Positions 18,510 to 26,687 of a DNA stretch of 64,000 bases are shown piece after piece. The DNA is from VMCP01 sp964408945. Lineage in GTDB: Bacteria > Bacteroidota > Bacteroidia > NS11-12g > UBA955. Position 1 is the stretch's first letter, and the number at the start of each line of letters is the position of its first letter. The DNA is taken from NCBI GenBank assembly GCA_964408945.1, contig CAYPBJ010000009.1, forward strand, positions 11,886-75,885, given 5' to 3'. Under the pieces are notes generated by a model. That model did no database searches. It was not told the origin of the DNA and saw nothing but the letters and a program-made list of their open reading frames with translations. A program made the position numbers and the translations under genes.

Positions 18510-19580
18510 ATGTTCCAAAAGATATTCTACATACGTTTTATTTTGTTGTTTTTCGGGGGAAGTATTTTTTCTTCTGCGAACGCACAAATAGGTGGAACGG
18601 GCATATTCGCGAATTTGGATGCCCCCATGAGTGCCCGAAGTTTGGCTTGGGGAGGATATTTAATTGCTCAACCACAGACAGATATTCAATATGCCGTTCA
18701 CAATCCAGCCTTGCTGAACGAAAGCATTCTGAATCAATACGGTGCTTCATTTGGTACCTTGATTGCTGGGAGCAACGGAGTGAGTCCAGTGAGGCATGGA
18801 GGTGCTGGATATGCATTCAAAATAAAGAAGCAACTCTTCTCATTCCATGCTCAGTACATAGATTACGGAACCATGAAAGGGTACGATGAAGGCGGTAATT
18901 ACCAAACAGATATCATTGCCAATGAACTAAAATTCACTATTGGTTATGCCAAAAAAGTACACAAACATTTAAATATTGGCGCTCAAACAGGTTTTGCTTA
19001 TTCGGTTTTAGGTCCATACGTATCTAACGGAGCATTCCTCAATTTGGGAGCTCTTTATTCCCGTTCTGATACAGGAGTACAAGTGGGTATGGTAGTCAAA
19101 AACTTGGGTTATCAAATTGCGGTATACAAGGACGCAGAAAGAGAGTCTTTACCTTTTAATATTCAATTAGGGGCTTCTTATAAACCTGTTCACATGCCCT
19201 TCCGTTTTCACGCAGTATTACATAACCTACAGAGGTGGGATTTGACTTTCAATCAATATTTAAGCAGCGGTCAAATTGATTTATCAGGTCAAGAGGTGAA
19301 CAATAATCCAGCTAATTTCATAGCTAAGGGATTTAGGCATTTAGCCGTTGGAGGTGAGCTTGTTTTGGGTAAAAATATGGGCATTCTATTTGGGTACAAT
19401 CATCAACGCCGAATGGAGATGAGCCCTGAAATTAGGCCCGGTTTGGCTGGATTTGGATGGGGAATCAAGTTTAAAGTATGGAAATACCATCTGACTTATG
19501 CGAGCGCGTCGTTGTTCCCTGGTCAAAATGCCAATACTTTAAGTCTTACACTTATTCCGCAATCGTTGTTTACCAAATAA
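18510..19580 (+). CDS. porQ: Type IX secretion system protein PorQ
   Basis: This 356-residue outer-membrane beta-barrel has a signal peptide ending in SSANA. The mature protein opens with the PorQ-type segment around GGTGIFANLDAPMSARSLAW and the HNPALLN motif. PorQ is part of the attachment complex (with PorU, PorV, PorZ) that anchors T9SS cargo at the cell surface. I chose the ATG at 18510 rather than the in-frame TTG at 18501, because the -7 element ends at 18503 and the ATG gives a standard signal peptide. cmk follows 7 nt later on the same strand; divergent ribF starts 41 nt upstream. Confidence 0.88.
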   Translation: MFQKIFYIRFILLFFGGSIFSSANAQIGGTGIFANLDAPMSARSLAWGGYLIAQPQTDIQYAVHNPALLNESILNQYGASFGTLIAGSNGVSPVRHGGAGYAFKIKKQLFSFHAQYIDYGTMKGYDEGGNYQTDIIANELKFTIGYAKKVHKHLNIGAQTGFAYSVLGPYVSNGAFLNLGALYSRSDTGVQVGMVVKNLGYQIAVYKDAERESLPFNIQLGASYKPVHMPFRFHAVLHNLQRWDLTFNQYLSSGQIDLSGQEVNNNPANFIAKGFRHLAVGGELVLGKNMGILFGYNHQRRMEMSPEIRPGLAGFGWGIKFKVWKYHLTYASASLFPGQNANTLSLTLIPQSLFTK

Positions 19581-19587
19581 TTTCAAG

Positions 19588-20304
19588 GTGAATTTAGAAG
19601 AATCATCCCCCGAAAAAAACAAAAAGATAAACATCGCTATTGATGGCTATTCGAGCTGTGGTAAAGGAACTTTAGCGAAGCAATTAGCTCAACATTTGGG
19701 TTATATCTTTATTGATTCAGGTTCCATGTACAGGGCTGTTACCTTGTTTATCTTAGATAAAGAGATTGATCCACAAGATGAAGCTGCCGTTGAGGCTCGA
19801 TTAACTGATATTGATATTCGATTTGATTTAAATGGAGATACAGGTAGATTTGAAGTAGTGCTCAACGGTGTATCCGTAGAATCTCGGATCAGAGATTTGA
19901 GGGTTTCATCACAGGTTAGTTACATCGCCAAGATTTCTGCAGTTAGGCGTAAATTGGTTGAGATTCAGCAAAAAATTGGATTGAACAAGGGAGTGGTCAT
20001 GGATGGACGCGACATAGGAACCGTGGTTTATCCAAACGCCGAATTGAAGATTTTTATGACTGCCAGCTCTGAAGTGCGCACAGATAGGAGATATGCTGAA
20101 TTGAAACAGGCTGGTCAAAATGTAACATGGCAAGAGATTTATGACAATTTGGTTAGTCGCGACACCATAGATAGTAGTAGGGAAGATAGTCCGCTAACAA
20201 TGGCTTCTGATTATCGCGTCTTGGATAACAGTCATTTGTCGAGAGAAGAACAATTCGCACTTGCCATGACCTGGGTCAGTGCTTCGCTAAATGAAATTGG
20301 TTAA
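19588..20304 (+). CDS. cmk: (d)CMP kinase
   Basis: This 238-residue P-loop kinase has GYSSCGKGT at residues 20-28. The CMP-specific sequences DSGSMYRAVTLF (near 47-58), DGRDIGTVVYPNA (near 138-150) and SRDTIDSSRED (near 190-200) are all present. It phosphorylates CMP and dCMP to the diphosphates in pyrimidine salvage. The start is GTG at 19588, 7 nt after the porQ stop, and the first 13 residues are a charged extension before the P-loop strand. Pairing with porQ suggests co-transcription. Confidence 0.95.
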   Translation: MNLEESSPEKNKKINIAIDGYSSCGKGTLAKQLAQHLGYIFIDSGSMYRAVTLFILDKEIDPQDEAAVEARLTDIDIRFDLNGDTGRFEVVLNGVSVESRIRDLRVSSQVSYIAKISAVRRKLVEIQQKIGLNKGVVMDGRDIGTVVYPNAELKIFMTASSEVRTDRRYAELKQAGQNVTWQEIYDNLVSRDTIDSSREDSPLTMASDYRVLDNSHLSREEQFALAMTWVSASLNEIG

Positions 20305-20309
20305 TTTTG
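20302..20309 (+). promoter_or_regulatory. Possible -7 element for tpiA
   Basis: TAATTTTG fits TAnnTTTG and its first three bases are the cmk stop codon; the tpiA ATG lies 13 nt further on. No clear -33 TTG is seen 18-20 nt upstream, so this is a weak call. Confidence 0.3.
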
Positions 20310-20322
20310 TAGTACTTTATAT

Positions 20323-21087
20323 ATGAGAAATAAAATTGTTGCTGGCAACTGGAAAATGCACAAAACCTTGACCGAAAGTCAAGCGTTGATTACTGAAATT
20401 CGTGGAATTGTAAGAGATGAGTTTCGCGCAAATACCGCAGAAGTGGTAGTTTGTCCTACCTCATTGGTGTTGGCTTCGGCTGTGAAGTTGATGGAGGGGT
20501 CGGGTATTTTTGTGGGTTCTCAGAATGTTCATCAAGAAAACCAGGGTGCTTATACAGGAGAGATTTCTGCTTCAATGATTGCTTCAGTGGGAGCATCTCA
20601 TGTTATAGTTGGTCATAGTGAACGCAGACAATATTTCAATGAAACTAATTCTGCCTGTTCGTTAAAGAATAAATCGTCTGTTGCCGCTGGATTGACGGTA
20701 CTATACTGTGTTGGGGAAACGTTAGAGGAAAGAGAAGCTGAACAGCATTGGTCAGTTATTGAAAAACAAATTGAAGAAGGACTAACCGGAATTACTTCCG
20801 AAGAGATGCATAAAATTGTCATTGCTTATGAGCCAGTTTGGGCCATTGGCACCGGAAAAACAGCCAGCTCTGCTCAAGCTCAAGAGGTACATGCCTTTAT
20901 TCGTTCGTTGTTAAACAAGAAATTTGGAGAGCCCGTTGCCGAGGCCACCAGAATTTTATACGGTGGTTCAGTGAAGCCTGACAATGCCGCTGAACTCTTT
21001 GCTCAGCCTGATATTGACGGTGGACTTATTGGCGGAGCGAGTTTGAAAGCCCGCGACTTTTTTGAAATCGTAAAAGCCGCAGGTTAA
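20323..21087 (+). CDS. tpiA: Triosephosphate isomerase
   Basis: This 254-residue TIM barrel carries the complete active site: Asn9 and Lys11 in GNWKMHK, electrophile His98 in VGHSERR and catalytic Glu170 in AYEPVWAIGTG. The phosphate-binding GGSVKPDN and GGLIGGASL segments close the barrel. It interconverts dihydroxyacetone phosphate and glyceraldehyde-3-phosphate in glycolysis. It starts 18 nt after cmk; a strong inverted repeat lies about 15 nt beyond its stop. Confidence 0.97.
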   Translation: MRNKIVAGNWKMHKTLTESQALITEIRGIVRDEFRANTAEVVVCPTSLVLASAVKLMEGSGIFVGSQNVHQENQGAYTGEISASMIASVGASHVIVGHSERRQYFNETNSACSLKNKSSVAAGLTVLYCVGETLEEREAEQHWSVIEKQIEEGLTGITSEEMHKIVIAYEPVWAIGTGKTASSAQAQEVHAFIRSLLNKKFGEPVAEATRILYGGSVKPDNAAELFAQPDIDGGLIGGASLKARDFFEIVKAAG

Positions 21088-21101
21088 TCGGTTTATTTTT
21101 G

Positions 21102-21136
21102 AGTTCGGCGAATTTCAAAGAAAATCTCGCCGAACT
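21102..21136. repeat. Inverted repeat between tpiA and the large exported-protein gene
   Basis: AGTTCGGCGA (21102-21111) and TCGCCGAACT (21127-21136) are perfect 10-bp complements. The inner ATTT and AAAT (21112-21115 and 21122-21125) can extend the stem past one bulged C, leaving a loop of about six bases. No T-run follows, so it is not a textbook intrinsic terminator. It could be a 3' end-stabilising hairpin for tpiA, or an operator or 5' structure for the next gene, 36 nt away. Confidence 0.6.
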
Positions 21137-21172
21137 TCGTTACTTTGTAATCTTTGCACTTTGCAACATGCT

Positions 21173-24100
21173 ATGAGATTGAGATTTTACGCATTTTTTT
21201 TAGGAATATTTCTGCTTGGTGCACAGTCACTGAAAGCTCAAGCCGTTAGGCGATTTAATACCGAGCCTGCTCAGTTCATCATTGAACTTCAAGATCGTTA
21301 CAAGGCCGTTCAAGATAAAGCGGTGAAAGCGGATTTTGAAAAATTCACTCAAAATTGGACCAACGGACTTTACAGTCCTGAACAGCAACGATATCTCATA
21401 AATATGTCTAACAAAATGTTAGATCAAGGACTTATTTTGGTTCCTTATTTTCATCTATTTTATAAAGGATATACGGGTAGTTTGGAGCGTTCTATGAACT
21501 CTGAAGTTTTAGAACAATGGAAAAAAATCGCTACAGAATTAGTAGAAACAACCGATAAAGAATTCTTGGATTTTCTGACCGTTACTTCCAATTTGTTTGA
21601 AAAAAATGTGCTGTATCAGTCGTCAGATACTCGCAAATGGTATGTTGATAGCGCTGATTTCAAACTTTCTAATAAGGGTGGTCGATTGGCTATTGAATTT
21701 CCGGATGTGAAGTTAAAAGGAGTTGCCGTTAATGATACCATCGAAATACAAACATCGGGAGTCTTTTTTGGTTCCGAAGGAATTTGGAAGGGTACCAAAG
21801 GCGTAGCAAATTTCAACCGAATCATGCCCGGCGAAAATGCTCAAGTTTCGTTTAAAGAATTTTCCATTGAGTTTAGAAAATCGAGTTACAAAGTGGATAC
21901 CGTTTGGCTCCAATTTCCCCGATTTTTTGCAAAACCCATTGCCGGAAGTTTTGCCGACGAACTGATTGACTTTTTCGATACAGCGCAACGCAAAAGAGCT
22001 AAATTTCCTAGATTCACATCTTTTGATAACGATTTGAAAATTAAAGGTATTGTGGGTGAAAAATCTGTTTTTACCGGAGGATTTTCACTTCAAGGTACCG
22101 CAATTAATACCAGTACCGTTGATGGAAAACCGTCTGTCATTGATGTTTATTTCAAAGACAAACCCAAAGTAACATTACAAAGTAAAGGATTCCGAATTCA
22201 AAACGGCGTAGCCACATCCCTCAAAACAGAATTCACCTTGAATTTAGATACCGGGAAATACATTTACCATCCCAGTGTGAATGTGTCATTTAAATATGCA
22301 AACAACTTGCTTGAAATCAATAAGGGAGAAGACGGATTGATGCGCGGTTCATTTGCTGATAATTTTCACAATATGAGCATTGATGTTCAAACGGTTCGTT
22401 GGAAAATCACAGAACCCTTTGTTGATTTTGATAACTATAATAACGATAAACCCGCACTATTTCAATCAAACGATTTCTATAGGCAGATTTACTACGATCG
22501 AATTCAAGGTCCTTTAACAGCAAATCCTTTAGAAAAAATCTATGCTTATTACAACCGAATGCCCAAAGACAAGCAATTGGATGACATGAAGGCAGAATTA
22601 AAAAAGTTGTACATGGCCAAGAATAAGGATGCAGCTGCGATTGCTAACCTTTCAAAGCAAATCACAGAGCGCACGCAAATGCTCAAACGCAAATATGTTA
22701 CGCCAGATAGATTGACCTTTTCGCTGAAAGATTACTGCGCATTTTATGGATCAGACCCGGGTTCTGCTCAACACCCTTTCATTGATCTTCACGATGATGG
22801 ATTTGTGGTCTATAATTTCGAAACTGATAGCGTTACAGTTAAAGACAAGTTATTTAACTACATATTGATGAATAAAAAATCGAAAGATTATGATGTCATC
22901 AGACTTTCTTCAGTTATTGCCGCAAAACCCAATGCCACCTTGAACTTGCTCAGCAACGAATTGGATATTGAGGGGGTAGCAGCATTTAACTTCTCTGATT
23001 CTCAAAGTGTTTATGTACTTCCCAATGAACAAAAAGTGAAGGCTAAAAAGAATCGTACTTTAGAGTTTGGCGGACAAGTAAGCGCGGGTAGATTTGAGTT
23101 TTTCGGACAGGCATTTAAGTTTGATTACACCCGATTTACGGTAGATTTTGCGGTTATTGACTCTATGAGAATGTACTTCCCAGATGAGTCGGGCGTGCGT
23201 TTAAGACCCATCAAATCGGTATTCCGGAATATTGGTGGAACACTGTTTATTGATAAACCCAACAACAAATCGGGTAACATTGATTATCCCGAATATCCTA
23301 TTTTCAAATCCAACAGAGGGGGAGATATTCTCTATGATAAACCCAGCATTCACGGTGGTCAATACATTGCCGATAAGTTCAAATTTACAGTTGACCCTTT
23401 CACTATTGATTCCTTAGATAATTTTACCATTGATGGTTTAAAATTCGACGGAACCTTCTATTCTGCAGATATTTTCCCTGTTTTTAGACATTACGTATAC
23501 ATTCAGCCAGATTATTCTTTGGGATTTGTAAAACGCACCCCTCCAGCGGGTTTGTCCATGTATAAGGGCAAGGGCAAAGGAGAAATGACCATGAATTTAA
23601 GTGAGGTGGGCTTCTACGGCGAAACAGGAACCATTGACTATGAAACTTCGAAGACGGCGTTTACCCGAATTTTGATGCTCCCCACAACCACTACCGGCCC
23701 CATCAATACTTACGATCTTAAAGAGAATACTCGCTATGCAGAAGCACACGCTGTGGATGCCACTTTAAATTGGTTTCCTTACAAAGACGAGTACAAAGTG
23801 ACCACGGGTAAATACGCTACCAAGGCTTTTGTTTATGCGCACAAATTTACCGGAACCACCACTCAATCGCCCTCCAAGCTTATGGGTGATGGATTGTTGA
23901 AGTGGGATCTAGCCGAACTGCGTTCCAATGCCATGCATTTGGCACCGAAGCAGGCCATTTCTCAACAAGCAGATTTGAAGATATTTACGTTAGACTCTTC
24001 GAAAGTGGCTTTTGCGAGTAACAACATCAACGGAACCATGGACTTTTTGACCCGCACCGGATCGTTTAGATCAAACATCCCTGGTCAAATCACTCAGTTC

Positions 24101-25717
24101 CCATTCAACATGTATCAAACCAATTTGAGCGACTACGTGTGGAAGATGGATGCCAAAACAATCGAAGCTCGTGTGGGCTCTACAATGGCAGGTATTACTC
24201 CTGATTTCATGAGTACGCATATTCGCCAAGACAGTCTTCGTTTCGAGGGACGTAAAGGCTTGTATGACATGAACGATTACACTCTGAAGGTATCTGAGAT
24301 TCCTCATATTGATTTGGGCGACTCTCGATTGTTCCTCGCCGACGGAAAAGTACTCATACGCGCCGAAGCAAACATGGACACTGTAATCAAAGCTAAAATC
24401 ATTGCAAACCGCATTGATCAGTACCATACCATCAATGATGTAAAAGCCAAAATATATGGTAAGAACGGAATTGCGGGAGCCGGCTGGTATAAATATGTTG
24501 ACAAGCTCGGTAAGAAACAAGATATATATTTTGACAGTATGTACTTCAACAGAGAACACCATCTTGAAGCATACGGAAACATCAAAGAGGAGAGATCCTT
24601 TACTTTAGATACACGAATCGCCTTTAAAGGTTCGGCAAATTTGCATTCTCAGGAACAATTTCTTCGTTTCAGCGGATTGGTCAAGCCCATGCATACATTT
24701 AAGAACATGATTGAAAGTCATTGGTGCAAATTCAAAGGCTCAATCAATCCCCAAGACGTGATATTGCCCATGAGTCCACCGAGAAATGCCAGCGGTGCCC
24801 GAATTTTCGTAGGGTTACATGTGGCCAAAGATTCATCGCATATTTATCCCGTTTTCAACTCAACCAAGCGCAGGTTGAGTGACAACGATGTGACTCAAGA
24901 TACGGGTATTCTTTATTGGGATCATGAGAAGCAAAGCTTCATGGCTGGAAGTGAGTCGAAGTTGCGTGAAGGTTCTCGACGCGGTAACTACGTTCAATTT
25001 AACGAGAAAGATCACTCAATTCACGCTGAAGGTCCTATGGATTTTGGTGTGGAATCAGAGTATGTAAAATTCCGTACTGCAGGTGAAGCCAATTTGAAAC
25101 CCGGTGATAGTTCGTTTGTCTTTAATCTGTCTATGTTGTTAGATTTCCCCTTACATCCAGACTTCAAAAAGCGGTTGGGCGAAATATTTGTAGGTGAGGG
25201 CGACGGAGCTGCAAACATCAACACCGATGTTTTCAAAGACGCTTTGGCAGAAATGATTGATGATCCTAAACTCTTTAAATCAGTTTTGGAAGACGTTGAA
25301 AAGAACAACCGCATCAAAGGAAACCTTCAATTACTTGGGGGCAAGGACGAAACCAATTACAACTTGATTTTGAGCGAAGCCGAATTTCGTTGGGACTCAA
25401 AACTGAACGGAATGTTTTGCGACGGACAGGTTACCTTGGTAAGTATGTTTGGATTGCCCATCAATCGCTCGGTCAATGCCACCATGTATTTAGAGGCCAA
25501 GCGTGGATCTCAGAAAATGCACATTTACCTCAGCGACGGTGCCAATACCATTTATTTCTTCCTGACACCAAACAAGGTCAGCATTTACAGCAACGATGAC
25601 GAGTTGAACAAGATCATGGAAGCAACCAATTCAAAAGTTAAGCCTTCTGATTTTGGCGTCATGATAACCGGCGAGCGCAGCGTAGATCGATTCTTACGTA
25701 AGTTGGGTCTAGATTAA
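21173..25717 (+). CDS. Very large exported protein of unknown function
   Basis: This is 1514 residues from the ATG at 21173 (an in-frame TTG at 21161 would add four). A clean signal peptide (hydrophobic run about 5-17, ending LKAQA) sends it to the periplasm or envelope. No catalytic motif is recognised. The body alternates polar and hydrophobic residues as in beta-rich proteins, with a charged, possibly helical patch rich in Lys, Asp and Glu around residues 460-510. There is no T9SS sorting domain or obvious barrel-closing aromatic C-terminus; it ends LRKLGLD. I recall similarly sized unannotated proteins in Bacteroidota, so it may be a conserved orphan family. Heptamer repeats begin 4 nt after its stop. 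Confidence 0.8.
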   Translation: MRLRFYAFFLGIFLLGAQSLKAQAVRRFNTEPAQFIIELQDRYKAVQDKAVKADFEKFTQNWTNGLYSPEQQRYLINMSNKMLDQGLILVPYFHLFYKGYTGSLERSMNSEVLEQWKKIATELVETTDKEFLDFLTVTSNLFEKNVLYQSSDTRKWYVDSADFKLSNKGGRLAIEFPDVKLKGVAVNDTIEIQTSGVFFGSEGIWKGTKGVANFNRIMPGENAQVSFKEFSIEFRKSSYKVDTVWLQFPRFFAKPIAGSFADELIDFFDTAQRKRAKFPRFTSFDNDLKIKGIVGEKSVFTGGFSLQGTAINTSTVDGKPSVIDVYFKDKPKVTLQSKGFRIQNGVATSLKTEFTLNLDTGKYIYHPSVNVSFKYANNLLEINKGEDGLMRGSFADNFHNMSIDVQTVRWKITEPFVDFDNYNNDKPALFQSNDFYRQIYYDRIQGPLTANPLEKIYAYYNRMPKDKQLDDMKAELKKLYMAKNKDAAAIANLSKQITERTQMLKRKYVTPDRLTFSLKDYCAFYGSDPGSAQHPFIDLHDDGFVVYNFETDSVTVKDKLFNYILMNKKSKDYDVIRLSSVIAAKPNATLNLLSNELDIEGVAAFNFSDSQSVYVLPNEQKVKAKKNRTLEFGGQVSAGRFEFFGQAFKFDYTRFTVDFAVIDSMRMYFPDESGVRLRPIKSVFRNIGGTLFIDKPNNKSGNIDYPEYPIFKSNRGGDILYDKPSIHGGQYIADKFKFTVDPFTIDSLDNFTIDGLKFDGTFYSADIFPVFRHYVYIQPDYSLGFVKRTPPAGLSMYKGKGKGEMTMNLSEVGFYGETGTIDYETSKTAFTRILMLPTTTTGPINTYDLKENTRYAEAHAVDATLNWFPYKDEYKVTTGKYATKAFVYAHKFTGTTTQSPSKLMGDGLLKWDLAELRSNAMHLAPKQAISQQADLKIFTLDSSKVAFASNNINGTMDFLTRTGSFRSNIPGQITQFPFNMYQTNLSDYVWKMDAKTIEARVGSTMAGITPDFMSTHIRQDSLRFEGRKGLYDMNDYTLKVSEIPHIDLGDSRLFLADGKVLIRAEANMDTVIKAKIIANRIDQYHTINDVKAKIYGKNGIAGAGWYKYVDKLGKKQDIYFDSMYFNREHHLEAYGNIKEERSFTLDTRIAFKGSANLHSQEQFLRFSGLVKPMHTFKNMIESHWCKFKGSINPQDVILPMSPPRNASGARIFVGLHVAKDSSHIYPVFNSTKRRLSDNDVTQDTGILYWDHEKQSFMAGSESKLREGSRRGNYVQFNEKDHSIHAEGPMDFGVESEYVKFRTAGEANLKPGDSSFVFNLSMLLDFPLHPDFKKRLGEIFVGEGDGAANINTDVFKDALAEMIDDPKLFKSVLEDVEKNNRIKGNLQLLGGKDETNYNLILSEAEFRWDSKLNGMFCDGQVTLVSMFGLPINRSVNATMYLEAKRGSQKMHIYLSDGANTIYFFLTPNKVSIYSNDDELNKIMEATNSKVKPSDFGVMITGERSVDRFLRKLGLD

Positions 25718-25720
25718 ATC

Positions 25721-25788
25721 TGTAGTCGTTGGTAGTTGGTAGCTGGTAGTTGGTAGTTGGTAGTTGGTAGCTGGTAGTTGGTAGCTGG
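25721..25788. repeat. Heptamer array A (YTGGTAG)n
   Basis: Eight full 7-bp units of TTGGTAG or CTGGTAG run from 25729 to 25784, preceded by one degenerate unit and followed by a half unit. The array begins 4 nt after the stop of the large exported-protein gene and passes directly into array B. The unit is the reverse complement of the ACTACCA unit at 26688-26743. Confidence 0.95.
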
Positions 25789-25789
25789 A

Positions 25790-25873
25790 ACCCGCTACCC
25801 GCTACCCGGAACCCGGAACCCGGTACCCGGTACCCGGAACCCGCTACCCGATACCCGATACCCGATACCCGTA
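25790..25873. repeat. Heptamer array B (ACCCGNN)n, twelve exact-length units
   Basis: Twelve consecutive 7-bp units (ACCCGCT, ACCCGGA, ACCCGGT, ACCCGAT, ACCCGTA) fill 84 bp with no indels and end on the base before the truA stop codon (25874). The complementary strand has twelve GGG runs separated by 4-nt loops, a strong G-quadruplex motif. It is the reverse-complement family of array C (TATCGGG) on the other side of truA. Confidence 0.95.
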
Positions 25874-26602
25874 TTAATATTCTACTTTTGTTAGAAATAA
25901 TCCATGCGCGGGGACAGATTTACCAGCATCAGATCGTTTGCCTGAATTTAGGATGTACTGAAATTCTTGGAGGTTTATTTTTTCAGTGCCCACTTCAATG
26001 AGGGTGCCTACCATTGCTCGTACCATGTTTCTTAAAAAGCGATTGGCTTTTACGGTAAAAACCAAACCCGTATCGGTGTGCTCCCATTTTGCTTCATAAA
26101 TGATGCAATTGTAGCTATTTTTGGTAGTTTTTGCTTTGCAAAATGCGCTGAAATCAGAATGGTTTTTAATGATTTCGCAGGCTTTTAGTAGCACTTCAAA
26201 ATTTAAATTCAACTTTATAATCCAAGCCAAGTCACCCCGAAATGCATTTTTTTCGAAATCAATATAATATTTGTATTCCCTGGAAACTGCCGAAAATCTT
26301 GCATGAAAATCATTCGAAATCTCCACGAGATGCGTAATGCTAATATCTGGGGGTAGCAATCGGTTCAATGAATTTTTGATTTTAGCACAATCAATGGATT
26401 TTTCAAAATCAAAATGAGCCACATAATGAGAAGCATGTACGCCGGTATCCGTTCTTCCGCAACCAACTACTTCAACCTCAGTTTGCAGCACTTGGAATAG
26501 CTTGCCTTCTATCTCGGCTTGCACAGAATGTACATTAGGTTGTTTTTGCCAACCATGGTAGTTTTTGCCTAAATACTGAAGTTCAATTTTGTAGCGAGTC
26601 AT
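25874..26602 (-). CDS. truA: tRNA pseudouridine(38-40) synthase TruA
   Basis: This 242-residue TruA has catalytic Asp52 in GRTDTGVHA, the YHGWQKQP segment at residues 15-22 and the RNFLRNMVRAMVG-type C-terminal motif (RFLRNMVRAMVG near 197). It modifies uridines 38-40 of the tRNA anticodon arm. The gene is boxed in by tandem heptamers: array B touches its stop codon and array C starts two bases before its ATG. Its 5' untranslated region would therefore be repeat sequence, and no ordinary promoter is visible. Coding sequence itself looks intact. Confidence 0.95.
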   Translation of the reverse strand: MTRYKIELQYLGKNYHGWQKQPNVHSVQAEIEGKLFQVLQTEVEVVGCGRTDTGVHASHYVAHFDFEKSIDCAKIKNSLNRLLPPDISITHLVEISNDFHARFSAVSREYKYYIDFEKNAFRGDLAWIIKLNLNFEVLLKACEIIKNHSDFSAFCKAKTTKNSYNCIIYEAKWEHTDTGLVFTVKANRFLRNMVRAMVGTLIEVGTEKINLQEFQYILNSGKRSDAGKSVPAHGLFLTKVEY

Positions 26603-26603
26603 T

Positions 26604-26645
26604 TTTCGGGTTTCAGGATTTGGGTATCGGGTATCGGGTAGCAGG
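26604..26645. repeat. Heptamer array C (TATCGGG)n upstream of truA
   Basis: Six 7-bp units run TTTCGGG, TTTCAGG, ATTTGGG, TATCGGG, TATCGGG, TAGCAGG, starting one base beyond the truA start codon. The consensus is the reverse complement of array B. The same unit order (TATCAGG, ATTTAGG) reappears at 51713-51747. Confidence 0.93.
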
Positions 26646-26648
26646 TTT

Positions 26649-26680
26649 CTAGTCTCTAGTCTCTAGTCTCTAGTCTCTAG
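26649..26680. repeat. Heptamer array D (CTAGTCT)n
   Basis: Four perfect CTAGTCT units plus CTAG form the centre of the spacer between pcaF and truA. The unit is different in sequence from arrays A-C and E but keeps the 7-bp period. It has no counterpart in the 25721-25873 spacer. Confidence 0.93.
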
Positions 26681-26687
26681 CACTTGG

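Noticed and set aside
21102..21136. Inverted repeat considered an intrinsic terminator for tpiA
   Set aside because: The stem is strong but no T-run follows on either strand, unlike the clear terminator after rplQ.
24071..24562. 163-residue antisense open frame within the large exported-protein gene
   Set aside because: It lies wholly inside a longer, signal-peptide-bearing gene in the other strand and shows no motif; a shadow frame.
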